This document shows positions 5,833 to 6,014 of a DNA stretch of 6,014 bases, one piece after another (within the stretch, counting starts at the first letter, position 1; each line of letters opens with the position of its first letter). The notes under the pieces were generated by a model, which was given only the letters and a program-made list of their open reading frames with translations, was not told the origin of the DNA and did no database searches. The stretch covers positions 1 to 6,014 of the forward strand of contig CAYOVG010000399.1 in assembly GCA_964407285.1 (NCBI GenBank), read 5' to 3'. The DNA is from CAYOVG01 sp964407285 (lineage in GTDB: Bacteria; Desulfobacterota; Syntrophobacteria; Syntrophobacterales; Syntrophobacteraceae). The position numbers were made by a program, and so were the translations under genes.

Positions 5833-6014
5833 GCTGCGGCCAGAGGTAGAACCTTTCGATCCTGCCGGTAGAGATCCCATGCATGGTTGAGCGTGAGGGT
5901 TTTGAGGGCCGCCAGTCCGTCGGCTGACTTTTCACTCCAGTGCATCCCTTTGTTTTTTTGTTGACAATTCTGGGTAGGCGTAAGCTCGCAATTTAGCTTG
6001 GGAAATGGTAGAAG
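5826..6014 (-). CDS. C-terminal fragment of a probable transposase (starts beyond window)
   Basis: A minus-strand frame is open from the right edge to a TAA at 5826-5828, giving 62 residues. The core reads NKGMHWSEKSADGLAALKTL, then TLNHAWDLYRQDRKVLPLAAAA. A GMxWS...A..L..L......N..WD.Y pattern close to the terminus resembles the C-terminal ends of several DDE transposase groups (ISKra4, ISLre2/UPF0236 type), but the family cannot be fixed from this piece. Its position beside inverted repeats and the helix-turn-helix relic supports a mobile-element origin. Whether the full gene is intact depends on sequence outside the window. Confidence 0.5.
   Translation of the reverse strand, partial: LLPFPKLNCELTPTQNCQQKNKGMHWSEKSADGLAALKTLTLNHAWDLYRQDRKVLPLAAAA

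Noticed and set aside
5571..5849. Plus-strand open frames between 5467 and 5849.
   Set aside because: They cross the ISKra4 end, the target duplication and the inverted-repeat segment, and have no recognisable domains or convincing ribosome binding sites.
5961..5966. TTGACA on the plus strand as a -35 promoter element.
   Set aside because: No suitable -10 hexamer follows at 16-18 bp, and it lies within the minus-strand transposase fragment.
3645..6009. A 12-bp direct repeat TTGGGAAATGGT at 3645-3656 and 5998-6009, possibly bounding a composite element.
   Set aside because: About one such 12-bp match is expected by chance in a 6-kb window, and the surrounding sequence aligns only weakly with gaps.

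Overview
This is a GC-rich bacterial window with two parts. Roughly 1-3547 is a single, uninterrupted minus-strand reading frame with strong G/C preference at third codon positions. About 3548-6014 is lower in GC and is an accumulation of mobile-element DNA. The codon use suggests a high-GC, probably environmental bacterium; no lineage marker allows a closer placement.

Positions 3547 down to 1 (minus strand) encode the first 1182 residues of a large fusion protein that continues past the left edge. It carries an N-terminal DEDD-type 3'-5' exonuclease domain, a linker, a short Cys/His cluster, a complete RecQ-type SF2 helicase core with all main motifs, a repetitive low-complexity linker, and a conserved-looking C-terminal region. 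From memory of related long RecQ-family proteins, an SF1 (UvrD-like) helicase domain may follow outside the window; this could not be checked here.

Positions 3548-3809 hold the presumed promoter region of the helicase gene and degraded mobile-element DNA. Positions 3819-5609 are an intact ISKra4-family insertion sequence of 1791 bp. It has perfect 22-bp terminal inverted repeats starting GGG, a 9-bp target duplication (ATATCTGTT), and one full-length transposase gene on the minus strand. Removing the element and one copy of the duplication joins two short pieces into one open frame that encodes a helix-turn-helix like that of IS630-type transposases, so the ISKra4 element landed in an older, already truncated transposase relic.

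Right of the relic, 5667-5793 is a 127-bp segment bounded by inverted repeats and TA dinucleotides. It is either a MITE-like mini-element or the abutting ends of two related elements. Positions 5826-6014 (minus strand) carry the C-terminal 62 residues of what looks like another transposase, entering from the right edge. All recognisable genes and relics lie on the minus strand. The helicase gene appears to be transcribed on its own, away from the mobile-element cluster upstream of it.
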